From positions 930,001 through 994,000 of the forward strand of contig BRON01000008.1 of assembly GCA_024345305.1 (NCBI GenBank): a stretch of DNA of 64,000 nucleotides, read 5' to 3'. Positions 21,634-35,922 of the stretch are shown here, one piece after another. Source of the DNA: Mrakia gelida (lineage: Eukaryota > Basidiomycota > Tremellomycetes > Cystofilobasidiales > Mrakiaceae). The position numbers and the translations under genes were made by a program. Positions within the stretch are counted from its first letter, which is position 1. Every line of letters starts with the position of its first letter. The notes beneath the pieces were generated by a model, which saw only the letters and a list, made by a program, of their open reading frames with translations, searched no databases and had not been told where the DNA came from.

Positions 21634-23674
21634 CTATCCCACCTTCGAGAACGAGGTCCTAGTAGTAGTGCTTCCCGTCGGAGCGGAAGGAAGCGAACGA
21701 GGACCGGTGCTCTGCGAAGCCGAGGGAAGAGAGGATAAACGAGACGCGTCGAGTCAGACTTCGCGTCGATCGAGGAGAACGAGGGGGGGAAAACGAGGAC
21801 TCACCCCGTACGCAGGAGGAGTCGAGGGATAAATCCCAGCATCAACTTCTTGGATGATGTGAGGACTTGTTTGGGGAGTTGTTGGGCGAGGAGGAGCCGA
21901 AGTGTTGTGGGTGACGGGGGCAGCTGGAAACGCCACGCGCACGAGGTCAGTTCGGCTTGGCTTTTGAGAGGAGCTCGTTGATATTTCAGGAGGCAGAGAG
22001 TTCGAGAAACAGGACTCACGAGTCGAAGGATGAGAGTAGGTCCAAGTCGAGGGAAGAGGAGTCGCTGATTCATCCCCTCGTCCACCCCCGTCCTCACTCG
22101 GTTCCTTCTCCTCAACTCCAGCTCCAACCGCACCTGCGCCAACCCTCTTCTTCTTCCTCAAGAGATAAAAAGCCACCGCGGCACCGAGCGCGAGAGCAGC
22201 GACTCCTGCAACGACTCCGCCGACGATGGGTCCCGTGGTGCTCTTCTTGACGGCGAAAGCTGACCCAGACGACGAGGATGTTGCTGAAGGCGAGGAGGAG
22301 GGAGACGTAGACGATGAGGTGACGGGAGGGAGAGAGGACGAGGCGGAGGGAATCGACGAGACAGCAGTCGAAGTCGAGACGGGAGTTCGAAACATCGCCT
22401 CCTTAAGGACCGTCGTCGTGATCCCTTGACCGGACATGATGTCGTTGAGTTCTTCGTGAAAACGGAGTCTCCTTGGTAGTCGTCGCTCAAACCAGGTCGT
22501 CCGAGGCAGGAGGTGTCGTTCGAAGCTTGGACGGTGACTGCAAGGACAAGACGCGCGAGAGATTAGTCGAAGCTCTGGGATCCTCCTCGACTCGACAAGA
22601 GCAGATGCTGACTTCCGTCTCCGAGCAGGTGAGATATTGTAAGAAGAAGGGTCCCAGCTTCGTCAGATTTGTCGTTCGTAGTCGAGTTCGGAGGGACGAG
22701 GAGAAAGAAAGAGGAGGGAACGAGAACTCACCAGCTCCTCCGTCGTAGAGGTAGAGCTCGACCCAAACTACGGTCTGCAGAGTCAGAATTGCATCAGCAC
22801 TCGCCCTTCTATCTTATAATCGACGGAAGGAGCACTCACCCCAGCAGCGACATCGACTGTTCTCGAACGAAACGAAGACCAGGTCAGCGTGAGCTCGACG
22901 CGTCTTCCTCGCTCTCTCTCCTCCATCCTCCCTTTCTTCCCACGAACGCTTCCCCACTCTCAACCCATCCCGAGAGGACTCACCTCCATCCCAAAACACA
23001 CTCATCAGCGTCCCAGCATCCTTCCAGCTCGTATCCGTCTCCGCCCAATTCCACACCGCCGCAGAGAAGGTCTTGTTGTTGATCGCGAAGAGGACGGATT
23101 GGTTCTGAGGTCTTGCCGGCGAGAAGAAAGAGATCGTGAGCTGTAGAGGGCGAGCAAACAAACGTCGGAAGGGGAAAAGGAAAGGAGGAGGGAGGCGGCG
23201 GTGAGCTTCGAGGCAAGTTGTTTGGTCCGTGTTCGAGGGAGAGGGTACGAGGTGAGAGAGGAGGAAGACGAACAGGATTGCATTGGGCGACCTTTTAGGA
23301 AGCGAAGAGGGTGTAAAGCAGAGCGGGCGAGAAGTCAGCAAGGCGGTGAAGTGAGGGAGGAGCAACGTGGACGCATGGTGAGTGGGAAGCTCTGTCTCCG
23401 TCGAGAGAAGAGCAACGAACTCACGAGAGTCTGCGAGTTCGGGGACGTCCAGCTCGCTGGTCCGATGGCAGAGAGTATCCTAGGCTCCAAGGTCGTACCT
23501 CTCGCTGCTAAGAAAGGTGAAGAAGGAAGAGTTTCAGCTCCGAACGAGGAAGGAATCGAGAGGAGGCTAGCTCGAGGAGGGGAGAGACGGGAGCTCACCT
23601 GGATTTCCAAGCACCATAGCTTCCACTCCGACCAGGAACAGCGCTGCAAGAGGTACGAAGAGAGGAAGAAGCAT
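21634..23674 (-). CDS. single-pass type I membrane protein (paralogue 2, apparent frameshift)
   Basis: Same design as its neighbour. Signal peptide MLLPLFVPLAALFLVGVEA starts at 23672-23674. The ectodomain contains ILSAIGPASWTSPNSQTL, LTISFFSPARPQNQSVLFAI, VTVQASNDTSCLGRPGLSDD, then a Ser/Thr stalk, a membrane helix (VGGVVAGVAALALGAAVAFY), an RKKKR stop-transfer and a cytosolic tail IIQEVDAGIYPSTPPAYG spliced to a last exon ending FSKVG (stop 21634-21636). Within the exon after the ectodomain the frame encoding VTVQASNDTSC does not continue into the frame encoding MSGQGITTTVLKEAMF and the stalk; a one-base change near the run of four A at 22459-22462 would join them. This is either a sequencing error, a real frameshift, or an unseen splice. 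The rest of the gene is intact. Confidence 0.7.
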
Positions 23675-24031
23675 ATCGTCCGACCTTGAAGGGGAAGCGA
23701 TGCTGGTGGTTTGGAAGGGGGAGGGAAGAGATGAGAGCGACTGAAACCGAGTCCGACCGTCGACAGGGGAACCACCGACCGGCCGAGCCTTCCTTTCCCT
23801 TGCGTGACGAGAGGCGGTGATGTAGAGAAAGCCCTAAGAGCGGCTGGGGGTGGTCATGATCAAAAGGACAGCGAGGATTGCAAGCAAAAGTAAGTAGAGA
23901 AGAAAGAAGGAGAAAGCAGTCCCGTCGTGTCGTCGGCTGGAAGGCGGAGAGAGACGCGAGAGGTCAGCGAGATCAAACGCGAAGGACGGAGAGGAGTGGA
24001 GTTGAGATACTCACAGAAACAGTAGCTACGT
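23675..24031. other. intergenic
   Basis: 357 bp between two minus-strand genes: promoter of membrane-protein paralogue 2 and 3' UTR of RAD23. No feature recognised. Confidence 0.5.
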
Positions 24032-26413
24032 TTATTCGTCGTTCATGCTGTCGAAAAGGTAGTTGGCAGCCATCTCCTCGTCTCGGTCGCAGAGAAGGAA
24101 AGCCTCGAGGACTCGGTTTCGCTCGAAGCCCATCTCCTCGAGCTGTGGATCAGAAGAAAACGAGAGAAGAGGTCAGCGTACTCGTTCGAGGGTCCCTAGG
24201 GAGTCCTACGTCGGAGGACTATCTTCGGAGAGGAAGAGACGGTGAACTCACCCTGGCGATGGCAGCCCTCTCCTCCTCCGTCACCGAGACGACGTTGTTG
24301 GGTCCTCCTCCCTCTCCTCCCTCTCCATCATCTCCAAAGTCTCCCTGCTCCCACTCGTCCTCTCCAAACTCTCCTCCCTCTCCTCCTCCGGCTCCACCGA
24401 GGAGGGCGTACAGAGCTTCGGGGTTGGCGGCGAGCTGCTGAGCGAGTTGAGGGTTGGATTGAGCGAGTTGTTGGATGAGGGGTTGGATGAGCGCGGGATT
24501 TTGTTGGACCATCTGATGAAGGGAAAAACCGAGCACGAAGAGGAAAGATGGGGAGGAAGAGGAGAAGAGGCAGGAGGGACGCGAAGACATCAGCGACGCG
24601 TTTTGCTCGGAGAACGAAAACGGACTGTTCTCAAGGAAGAGCGATATCAGAGAGGAACTGGAAGCTTGACTTACCTCACGAAGCTGTCCAATCATAGGGT
24701 TGTTGGCCAAAGCAGCGAGCTCGGCAGGGATTCCAGCTCCAGCTCCTCCTCCAGCAGCGGCAGCGGCAGCAGGAGCAGCTCCTCCTCGAGCGGCACCTCC
24801 AGGGGCTTGCTGCATAGCGGCAGCGGCAGCCTAAAGTGTCGAACCATGGAGAAGAGCAAAGCAAGGTCAGCTTCGCGAGATGAGAGCGAACGAGACGCGA
24901 AGAGAAGGAGAGGACGGGAGGAGGGAGGCAAACGTACAGCGAACAAGTTCTCGGGCTGTCCTCCGGGAGCGAGAGCGGCAGGAGCAGCGGCGGCGGGGGC
25001 AGGAGCAGCTGGGGCGGCAGCAGCGGCGGAGGGAGTGGAAGGAGCGACGGGAGCAGCTGCTGGGGCTGGAGGAGCAGGAGCGGGTTGGTCGAGCTCAGCG
25101 GGGATGCCCTAGAAGGAGAGAGGAGTTCGAAAGTGATCAGCCTAGATACGAGGGTGTGTGTGAACCACACGAGAGGAAAGATGAAGCGCTGAGGCTGTAA
25201 GCTCACGCTCATGAGGTACTCGACAGCTCGGTCGGGGTTGTTGAACGAAGCTCGCAGAGCCTTCATGACCTGTTCACGCTCGAATCCCATCTCCATCATG
25301 TTGGCGATGGCTGACTGCAGATGCTCTCCGGAGACTGTGAGCACCAATACGAGAGAAAGAGAGGGAAAGTGTGAGCTTCGGAAGCTCAACAAGGAGAAGG
25401 AGGAAGAGACGAGCTCGAGGTGGAGGAGGAGGAGCAAAGAGATGGAGACGTACCGAACGAAGCCTGGCTGTTGAAAGGAACGGGCTCTCCAGAAGCGGCG
25501 GCAGGGGCCTCAGCGGCAGCAGGAGCGGACTCGTCCGACATAGCAGCGTCCTCGGTAGCGGCGGCGGGAGTAGAGGTGGAGGTGGAAGAAGGAGCTGAAG
25601 GAGCAGGAGCAGCCTCGACGGCTGGCTCAGGAGCTTTGGGAGCGGGCTTGACTTTCTGATGGATCGAAGAAGAGGAGGAGAACAGAGAGGCGTGAGCATG
25701 AGAAGAGGAAGGCTGGGTCGAAGCAAGCGATGTCGAGGTGATGAAAGGGAAGGAAGGGGAGGGAAAGAGGTCGAAGGAAAGCACTCACGGCGAACATGAC
25801 CACCACGAAATCCTTCTCCTTGATATCGATCTCGGAAACAGTCTTGGCGTCATCAAGCACCTTTCCTGTAGACACGAGAACAGAGAGAGACAAGTCAGTA
25901 TGGGAGAAGGAGAAGGAGAAGGAAAGAACGATGTGATGCGAAGGAGGAGCGAGCAGTCTTTGCACGAGCTCATTCCTCCTCCTCAACGGTCTTCACAGAC
26001 CCAGATCCATCACCAGATATAGCCCTAAACCCATCCAGCCGACGATGGGCTGCTCCGAGCCAAGAACGAAGAGAAAGGGCGGGAAGGGAGAGCTTGAACG
26101 AACCTGAGTAGATGAGCTTCGAGACGGTCTTCCCGAGAGCGTTGACCTTCTCCTTCACGCTCAATATCTACCGAAGAAAGACCAAAAGGTCAGATCGAGG
26201 TCAAGATGAGTGCGATGTCTACTGTATGAGATGAGCTCACCGAGTCCGAGTCCTGGACGTTGACGGTGAACGACTGAAGACGAAAGGAAGGAAGAATCGA
26301 GGTCAGCTCAGCTCGCTCCCTTCGTTCCACTTCGCTTCTCATGTTCAAGGCAGAAAAAGATGAGAAATGATCACCTTCTGATCGAGAGTCTTGAAAGTGA
26401 TGTTACGAGACAT
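24032..26413 (-). CDS. RAD23: UV excision repair protein Rad23
   Basis: Proteasome shuttle factor that binds ubiquitin chains and stabilises the Rad4/XPC damage sensor in nucleotide excision repair. The order of domains is complete. An N-terminal ubiquitin-like domain starts [17 protein letters not shown] and contains LSVKEKV and [15 protein letters not shown]. An Ala/Pro-rich linker leads to UBA1 ([35 protein letters not shown]), then a second linker, the XPC-binding (STI1-like) region [20 protein letters not shown], an acidic stretch, and UBA2 ([26 protein letters not shown]) ending at a stop at 24032-24034. The gene has many small introns and about 400 residues, as usual for the family. 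It is divergent from the cyclin gene. Confidence 0.97.
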
Positions 26414-27757
26414 GGCGAGAGGGAAGGAAAGGAAGGAAAAAAAAGGGAGAGGGTGGAGGGTTGAAGGAGCGAGGGAGGAGGTCGAGGCCCGTCGACGAAG
26501 CGACTCGTGGAGGCGCAGACGAGGAGGTCGACCTTTTGCTTTCGTCTCCCAACCACGACAATCCATCCTGGGAGAAAATACTGAGATGTGAGACGATAGT
26601 AGAGACCTCTCGCCAGAGATCCTGCGAGCTGGAGAATCGATACTTCCATCCTCGGCCGTTCTCGAGCGTCGAGCGCTCTGAGCTTCTCTCTCGTCCCCTC
26701 CTCTTCCCTCACCTCGGTGTACTCGCTCTCTTTTGACCTCATTACGACTCTAGCGTCTTCTTTGGCGAGCTACAGTTGATCGACAAACAGGACTCGTATG
26801 CGATGCCCAACTCTCGAGAGCGTTCGAGTCGTGCGTCCGCCTCTCGCTCTGTCTTCCTCCATCCCTCGCTTCCTTCCCTGATCTCTACTTCTCCCTCTTT
26901 CCATTTCACCCTTGCCACGTCTAGCTCTTAGCTGTGCTGCGGTGAAATCATCCCCTTACTCGAGTCCTTCACCGCTCGACTCCACCCTTCGACGCGTCGT
27001 CCCCTCTGTCTCTCCCGTCGTCCCTTCCCCTACTTCCCTCTCCTACTCCATTCGGCATCCTGCTCTTCCTCCCCACTCAACCTATGCCCCAACCCCAAGC
27101 GACGAGCAAACTCCGTCCGCCAGAATAACTTCTCTCACAGCAACCTCGCTTCGCCTTCGCCCTCTTTTTCACCTCCGCCTCCCGACCCTGCGGTTACTTT
27201 CTTACGCCCAAGTTACGCCCCATGGATGCAGATCCGTGGGGATCGAAGGGACCAAATCTTCAAGGGCGCCGAACCGTCGGCGTTCTTGAAACAGCTCAAG
27301 ATCCGACTCAAGATCCGACGTGAAATGGAGAACCAAACTCTCGCCCCTTGCTCGCTTCTCGCTCCTCCTTCGCTGCAGATCTTCTCGCTCGTTCTTCCTC
27401 TCGCCATCTCCTGGGACAAGCTCCAGCCTCAGCGACTTGTATAGATAGTATCGACCTGACTTCTCTTCGCCGGCGAATCGACCGCTCGCCGACGCACGGC
27501 TGTTTTTCTCGATTCTCACCCTCTGCCCCCCGTTCCTGAGCTCGTTTCCCCTTCCTTCCTTTCAGCCCTGCACTCACTTCTTTCCACCTCCCCTCGTCCA
27601 GTCGGCTACGGCGTCATAGCTTTGTCCGTTTTCTTCCGATATCGATTTCGCGAACCCTCGAAAAAGTGCAACGAGATCGATCGACGGTGGTTTCCTCTCT
27701 CCCTCTCAACCACCACCATCGTCTCGATTCTTCCTTTCTTTCCCTTCTCCACCACCG
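26414..27757. promoter_or_regulatory. 1.3-kb divergent intergenic region, RAD23 / cyclin
   Basis: The longest non-coding stretch in the window. It separates the divergent starts of RAD23 and the cyclin gene. Open frames such as 26912-27289 on the plus strand and 27202-27519 on the minus strand are Arg/Ser/Pro-rich, have no conserved motif, and lack a gene-like exon structure. The last 150 bases before the cyclin ATG are pyrimidine-rich, as expected of a 5' UTR. A long 5' UTR or leader intron for the cyclin gene is possible, which would fit a cell-cycle-regulated gene. Confidence 0.5.
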
Positions 27758-29254
27758 ATGTCCTCGCTCTTTTCCTCCTCCTCCTCCATGCCTTCCCTCG
27801 ATCTCAGCAAATCCAACGACTCGATGCTGCTCTCCTCCGCTTCGCCGTCGCCAGCTTCCCTCACGACTCCTCTCCCTCCCTCTCCACCTGCGTCTCCCGA
27901 CTCCCCTGCCTTCCTCTTCGCAAACCTCTTCGTCCCTCGAGGATCATCCAAGGAGTACTCTTTCCCTTCCGACGGCGACGCAGGAGGAGGAGGATCAACC
28001 TGGGACTCGGACGAGCATGAACGTCGAGTCGACGAAGTCGACTTCCAGCTTCGAATCGAGGATCGGAACATGATGGATGAACTGATGTCCATCAAAGCAT
28101 CAAGAGCTGCTTGTGGTGAGCTCGTCTTCACTTCATAGACACCGAGATGGGAGGTGGAGGAGTTTGGTTCCGTCTCACTTCCGGCGCGAGCTCGTCTCAT
28201 CGCTGACCTTGTTTGGTCTTTTTCCTTTCGTTTTTTGCTTCTGAACGGCAGAGATGGCAGCCGAGGTGGTTGGAATAATTGTGCCCGCGTTGCCGAAGAA
28301 GTCTGGGTACGATCTGAAGACGAGGTACAGGGAGGCTGCTCAGCAGCAGCAGAAGAAGGTTGTTGCTGCTGGGCTTTTTTTGTGGTCGAACCTTGCTCCT
28401 TCTCCTGTTCGTGCCTTTCTCGATCTCTCTTGCGGATCTTCTTCCCCTTTTGTTCCATAGAGAGCTAACCAACCTTGATTTTGGGCTTGTTCGCAGCTCA
28501 TCGCTCTCATCGTCACTGTGATCCTGCTCGAAAGGCTCGTCGCGTCGCATCCGAGGATGGGAGAAGGTTCGTGACCGGTTGCGCCGTCTTCGCCTTCTTT
28601 TTCTCCGAAACTGAATAGACTTAATCTTCTCCGATCTTCCTCAACTCAGTGATCACCCGAGACGCTCCTCTACGAATCGCCTTCGCTGGATTCCTCCTCG
28701 CTCTCAAGATCACCTCCGACACGTCTCACCTAAACAAGTCCTTCGTCCACTACACCCCTTGGAAACTTCACGACCTCAACGCTATGGAGAAGCAGCTTCT
28801 CGAATTCCTCGGGTTCGACTTGTGGATTTCGAGCGAAGAGTGAGTCTCGTCTTGACTCGACGCGTCGAATCTTGAGCGTGTTCTCTGCTTTTCCCACCCG
28901 CTGACTTTTTTCTCTTCCCCTTCACTCCCCTTCTCCACCTACCTCTTTCCAAGAATCCTCCATCGAGCCTCAGCCTTCTGGATCTCGCGCAAAACCCCTC
29001 CCACCTCGACCGCCAACTCCTCAGGCTCGTCCGACGACGTCGAACACCCTCTCCCCTCGCTCCTCGGCAACCTCTTCCTCATGCAGCCTCGTTTCGGAGT
29101 CGACGAGAAGTCTTGGAGAGGCGGGCTTGTGAGAGGATCGGGAGAGAGTGGGAGTAGGATCTCGAGTGCTGGAGAGGAAGAGGAGTCGACGGTTTGGCGA
29201 CGAGGGAGGTTGGAGAGGAGGGAGGAGATGGACCAGTATGGGAGGGAGAAGTAG
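27758..29254 (+). CDS. PCL/PHO80-like cyclin
   Basis: A Ser/Pro-rich N-terminus ([17 protein letters not shown]) precedes a cyclin box split by introns. It contains EMAAEVVGIIVPALP, LIALIVTVILLERLVASHP, APLRIAFAGFLLALKITSDT, HLNKSFVHYTPWKLHDLNAM and EKQLLEFLGFDLWISSEE. The LLALK.TSDTSHLNK and N.MEKQLLEFLGFDL patterns are those of Pcl/Pho80-type cyclins that partner Pho85-like kinases in G1 progression and polarity. The C-terminal tail after the box is Ser/Gly-rich and ends DQYGREK (stop 29252-29254). The start is the first ATG of the open frame after a pyrimidine tract. Assignment to cyclins is firm; the kinase partner is inferred from family membership. Confidence 0.85.
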
Positions 29255-29790
29255 TTGAGGAGAGTGTGTTACCTTTTGCCTGCTTCGGTTCGATCTTGCT
29301 TTCGCTTCGTTCTCTTCCTTCGGTTCGTCTTCCCTTTGCCTTTCCGCCGCCCACGACGCGTCTTTCGTTTTTGCTTGCTGTTCTTTTCGGCCCATCAGCC
29401 CCGCGATTCTTTTACTGTATCCCTCTTGCATACTCTTCTTGGAATACAATACGACTCGCTCTAGTTCCTCTTCTCTCGTGTTTCATATCTTATAGACGTT
29501 CTCTTCGACGCGAGACGAAGAGAGGGGGAAGCGAGCGAGCGAGCACTCGAGAGGTCTGCCAGGAGGGTCAGTGAACATTTTCGAGGGAAAGTCGAAAGTC
29601 TTCGCTGAAATCTTACCCGTCGTCCTCTGTACCCGCAACTTTCGAGACGAAAACCTGAAAAGACAACGCGTCGTCGAGTCTGGTGTCGTCGGAGTCGAAC
29701 CGCGGAGGGAGGAGGGAGTCGAGGCTCAGAATTTGGATTGAGCTCGACTCCCTTCCCACCACCCTCCCACCCTCCCCCCCGCCTACAGAT
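29255..29790. other. intergenic, cyclin 3' UTR and KRR1 promoter
   Basis: 536 bp between two plus-strand genes. An antisense open frame at 29461-29934 runs into KRR1 exon 1 and is a shadow. A CT-rich tract with a CAG lies immediately before the KRR1 ATG, so an intron in the KRR1 5' UTR is possible. Confidence 0.5.
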
Positions 29791-32138
<2,348 letters not shown>

Positions 32139-32413
32139 TCGTGCTTTGTACTTTGCTTTCATCTGCCGTTCGTCGTGTTGGTCCTGTTTTCGTTAATGAT
32201 CTTTTACGAGAAGATTCCGGGGATTGTTGAGCACTGGGAGTGGGTTGTCCCGAGCGAGCGAGAAGAGGAGAGCTTCGTGATGGTGGGCAGGAGACGCGGA
32301 TCTCGAGCTCGAAGAGGAGCGAATCATCAGTCTAGTCGCGAGGTGATGACTTCAGATCATGCAAGACGTTCGTTAAAGATATAATGAGGCGTAAAGACGA
32401 AAACTGACGCACG

Positions 32414-35400
32414 TTACTTAACCCAAACCGTGTCGCGTCCGAGCCACCTTCCACTCTCCCTCGTTCGACCTATTCCCCCCTTCTCCCCTTCTCCCCTTCT
32501 CCCCTCCTTTCCAAACACCCACTCCCTCCTCTGCTTCAGCCCCTTCTCCACCAGCAACTCCGTCGCCCAAACGTCCTGATCCTCCCCCTTCAAACCCAGC
32601 CGCTCAGCCTTCGCCCTCGTCTTCACCTCTCGAGCTTCGCACACGTCGCACGCCGTCTCCTCCCTCCTCATTCGATCCTTTCCGACGAGTTGAAGGGTGA
32701 TGTAGGTTGGGGAGTCGTCTTCTCCGCAGAGGTAGCAGAAGGGAGAGTTAAGAGAGCAGGTGGAAGGTTTGGATCCGAGGACGAGGAAGGAGAGGGGTTC
32801 GAGGTCGTCGTCGTTCGATGGTAGGTCCACTTGGGTGGTGGAAGGTTTAGGGGGATTTGGGAGCGGTAGTGGTGATTGAAGATAGGAAGACCGAGAGGAA
32901 AGGGAGGTGGTGGGCTCGATTGTGAGGTGCGAGGAGGGAACAGAAGAGGAGGGGGCGAGGTTGGTTTGGTCGAAGGGGGAGCGAGACGAAGACGCGACGG
33001 CGTTGATTCGAGGTGACGCAGAGGGAGGAGGGGCTTCTCGGACGAGTGGAGATGGTATGACCGGGCGGGAGTGTCGATCCCGTGAGGGTGTCGGTCGAGA
33101 AGAGGGATGGGAGAGGCGATGGGAGTTGGAAGACGACGCGACGGCGTTGGGAGGTTTGGTCGGAAGGCTGATCCTCCTCCTCTTCGAAGAGATCTCGTCC
33201 TTCTCCATCTGTCTCTTGATGGTCTCAACCTCTTGGTAGATTACACTCTTGTGATCTTCGTAATAACTTTTGCAAGCGACCAAGGTCCGTCGAGGATGCT
33301 AGAATGTCTCAAACGAAGGGAGGAAAGGGCAACGACGAACGCGAATTCAGCAAGGCTCGTCGACCTCGAGGAGCAAGATAGACTCTTACCTTCTCCGTAA
33401 ATGCCCGAAAGGAGTCGTTCCTGCTTCCCTCCCGTAGAGCGAGGATCTGGTACAGATCTTGTTCCTCCTCCAAGGTCCAGGTTGGCGCTCTGGCGGTGGA
33501 GGCGACGGGAAGGGTGGCTTCAAGGACCTCCTTCGCGTACTGAGCTCGTCCACGCGACAGACGCGTGATCACAGAGCTGAAGCCCCGGTGAGGGTGCTGC
33601 AAAACGATGGCAGGAAATCAGACGCGACCTCGCTCGACTTTGAAAAGGAGAGAAGCCAGAGACTCACCTTCTCGTGGAACAATCGCGCAATTTTGCTCGC
33701 GGTCTTGCCGTTCGAATTGATCAGAAGCGAGAGAAGATCACTCTTCTCTCTCTCGTTCCATGGAGAGCCGGAAGGAGGGAGTGAAGAAGCGGAAGAAGCG
33801 ACGGTTGAACAGTTGAGGTCGACGCGCCGGCGAGAAAGAGAATCAGCTGGTCGCTCTTTCATCCTCATTCATGAAAGGCGTTCGAAAGTAGAACTCACTG
33901 AGAACCATGACCTCCGATATCGACTTCCGAAGCGTCCGAATCCGAAAGCTCCGACAACGATGACGATCCTGAGCGTTCTGCTCGTTCCTCCTCCTCCTCG
34001 AGAGATCGTCTCTTCCTTGAGATTAGCGCGTCGTCGCCAGTCCCAGGTCGTCTCCTGTTCGCTTCGTGCCCCTCAGGAGTAGGAGAAAGAAATCAAAAGG
34101 AAGACATCCATGCACTCGTCGCGTCTCGAAGAAGAAGGAAAAGACGAGACGAACAGATCGTGCGACACCTCGCGCAATACGATCGGTCCTCCTGCTCGTT
34201 GTACCGGTACCACTGAGAACAGGTGCGGGTCGTTCTACAACTGAAGCAGTCTCGATGACCGCCAGCCATACCTCGCTGTCTACCCCGGTCTCGTCGAATG
34301 TATTGGAGGGGGATGGGAGTGAAAGGATCGAGGGTTGTCGGTCGTTGACGTTTGAGCAGAGAACGAGATTCCCTGCAGTCAAGCAGAGCGAAGAGGAAAG
34401 TGTCAGCTTGAGTCAGAAAGTGGGAGTGGGTGAGAATTGAAAGACTCACGAGAAAGAAAGGACTCGCTCCTCGATCTCCTCCGTACGCGTCTCGACGACC
34501 TCAGGATGCTCGTAGACGATGAGGTGACCGTTGTTGGCCTCCCTGAGCTCGGCGACCTTCCCGTCGAAGTAAGTTAGCTTCCTCTTGCAGTATTGTACGT
34601 AATATGCGTGTGAGGTTCTCGAGGGATGCTGTACGAGAAGAGACGAAGAAAGAGGAGGCGAGAGTCAGTTCAGTTCAGCGGCCTTGCGTGCAACATCAAA
34701 ACTGCTTGTCTGACCTGTTGCAAGCCCAGACTCACAGTGACATGGTACCGCTGAAAAATCGATGTAAAGCTCTCGTTGTTCTGAGGAACCGAAGCAACAA
34801 AACGAGCGAGGTCTTCCTCCTCCTTAACAAGCCAACCTCCGAGGCTCGCGTATCCCCTCACGTAGTTGGCATCGAGACGCGAGAGACTGAAAGTCAGAAC
34901 GACGGCGAAGTTTCGTCAGAGGGTGAAGTTGAAGCTTACACGGCAAAGTACAAAACTCACGCGATGGGATCCTCCTCCTGCTCGACGACGAACCCTCCGT
35001 TGGCGGCAGCTCTGAGCTTAGCGACCCGATAGGCCGTCTTTCTAATGAAGTGGTGCTGCCTGTAGGCAGCCAAGGTTCGAGAGGGATGCTGGGAGAGAGA
35101 AAGCGTCGGATCAGCGGGAGACGACGAGTGGGAGGAAAGGAAAGAGAAAGAGCTCGCGTCCTGTTGATAAGAGAGCCAGGTCGAGAGGATGTCGCCATTC
35201 TTGCTCGAGTCGGCGGCAAGGAATCGAGCCATCTCCTCCTCCTCCTCTCTACGCCAAGCTCGAGGATGGTAGGTCGAGCCGGTCCTGGCGACGAAACGGC
35301 TTGGGGAACGAGCTTCCTCCTCGGCTTCGACGACCTCGACCTCCTCTTCCTCCTCCAAAGGTGTACTGAGATCGTATGACTCCTCAGGAAGAGCTTTCTC

Positions 35401-35922
35401 TTCGAGGAACGAATCGACGAGCCACTGGACGGAGACGACGCGTCGAGGGAGAGGTTGGGATCGAAGAGCGAGGTTCTCGTTGATGAACTCGGGGTCGAGG
35501 ACGACGTGGGAGGCTTGGTCGAGGTTGGTGGTAGAGTAGGAGGATGAGGAGAGTCCGAGGGGCAAGGCTTTCCTCTGCGAACGAAAGCGAGAAGGAGAAC
35601 GGTCAGCAAAAGGACGAGGAACGAAGGGGAGAAATTCGCGCGAACCGTCGAGCTCAACATTTCTCCTTCCTTCCCTTCTTTTAAAGGCTGGAGAGACTCA
35701 CCTCGAGGGTCTTTGGAGTGATTGAACCTTGAAAGAGAAGGGATCGAAGTAGAGAACGATCTTTGGGTCCGAGAAGGGCCAGACAGGAGGTGGTTGGGCG
35801 GCTTGAGGGAGGGAGGAGGAGGAAGGAAGGGCTGAAGGAGGAAGGGGATGTCCGACGATGGGTTGCTGCTCTCGGGCTGGTGCTGGAGCGTCGAGAGTGA
35901 AAGGGTTGGGATCAGAAGACAT
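32414..35922 (-). CDS. R2: RAP1-like BRCT / four-Myb / GATA-finger / C-terminal CxxC protein
   Basis: The largest family member. Start MSSDPNPFTLDAPAPA at 35920-35922, with EQQPIVGHPLPPSAL shared exactly with R8. BRCT segment: VWPFSDPKIVLYFDP, ASHVVLDPEF and RRVVSVQWLVDSFLEEKAL. Four split Myb repeats: WRREEEEEMARFLAAD + HPSRTLAAYRQHHFIRK; WLVKEEEDLARFVAS + HPSRTSHAYYVQYCKRK; WNEREKSDLLSLLIN + HPHRGFSSVITRLSRG; WTLEEEQDLYQILALR + HPRRTLVACKSYYEDHK. A GATA-type finger (CFSCRTTRTCSQWYRY...YCARC, near 34163-34250) lies between repeats 2 and 3. The C-terminal module is SFLVLGSKPS, FCYLCGED and CDVCEAR, then a helix WATELLVEKGLKQRR. Exon 1 ends one base short of the family phase. Using the second AG of the next acceptor (GCAGAG, near 35573-35577) restores the frame. 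The exact exon after the GATA finger is uncertain. Confidence 0.83.

Noticed and set aside
26912..27289. Open frames in the RAD23/cyclin intergenic region
   Set aside because: Biased composition, no motif and no splice signals; better explained as promoter or leader sequence.
34824..35660. 278-residue minus-strand frame overlapping R2
   Set aside because: Out of frame with the BRCT and Myb motifs; it is the frame produced if the R2 deletion were not compensated, and it lacks any domain.
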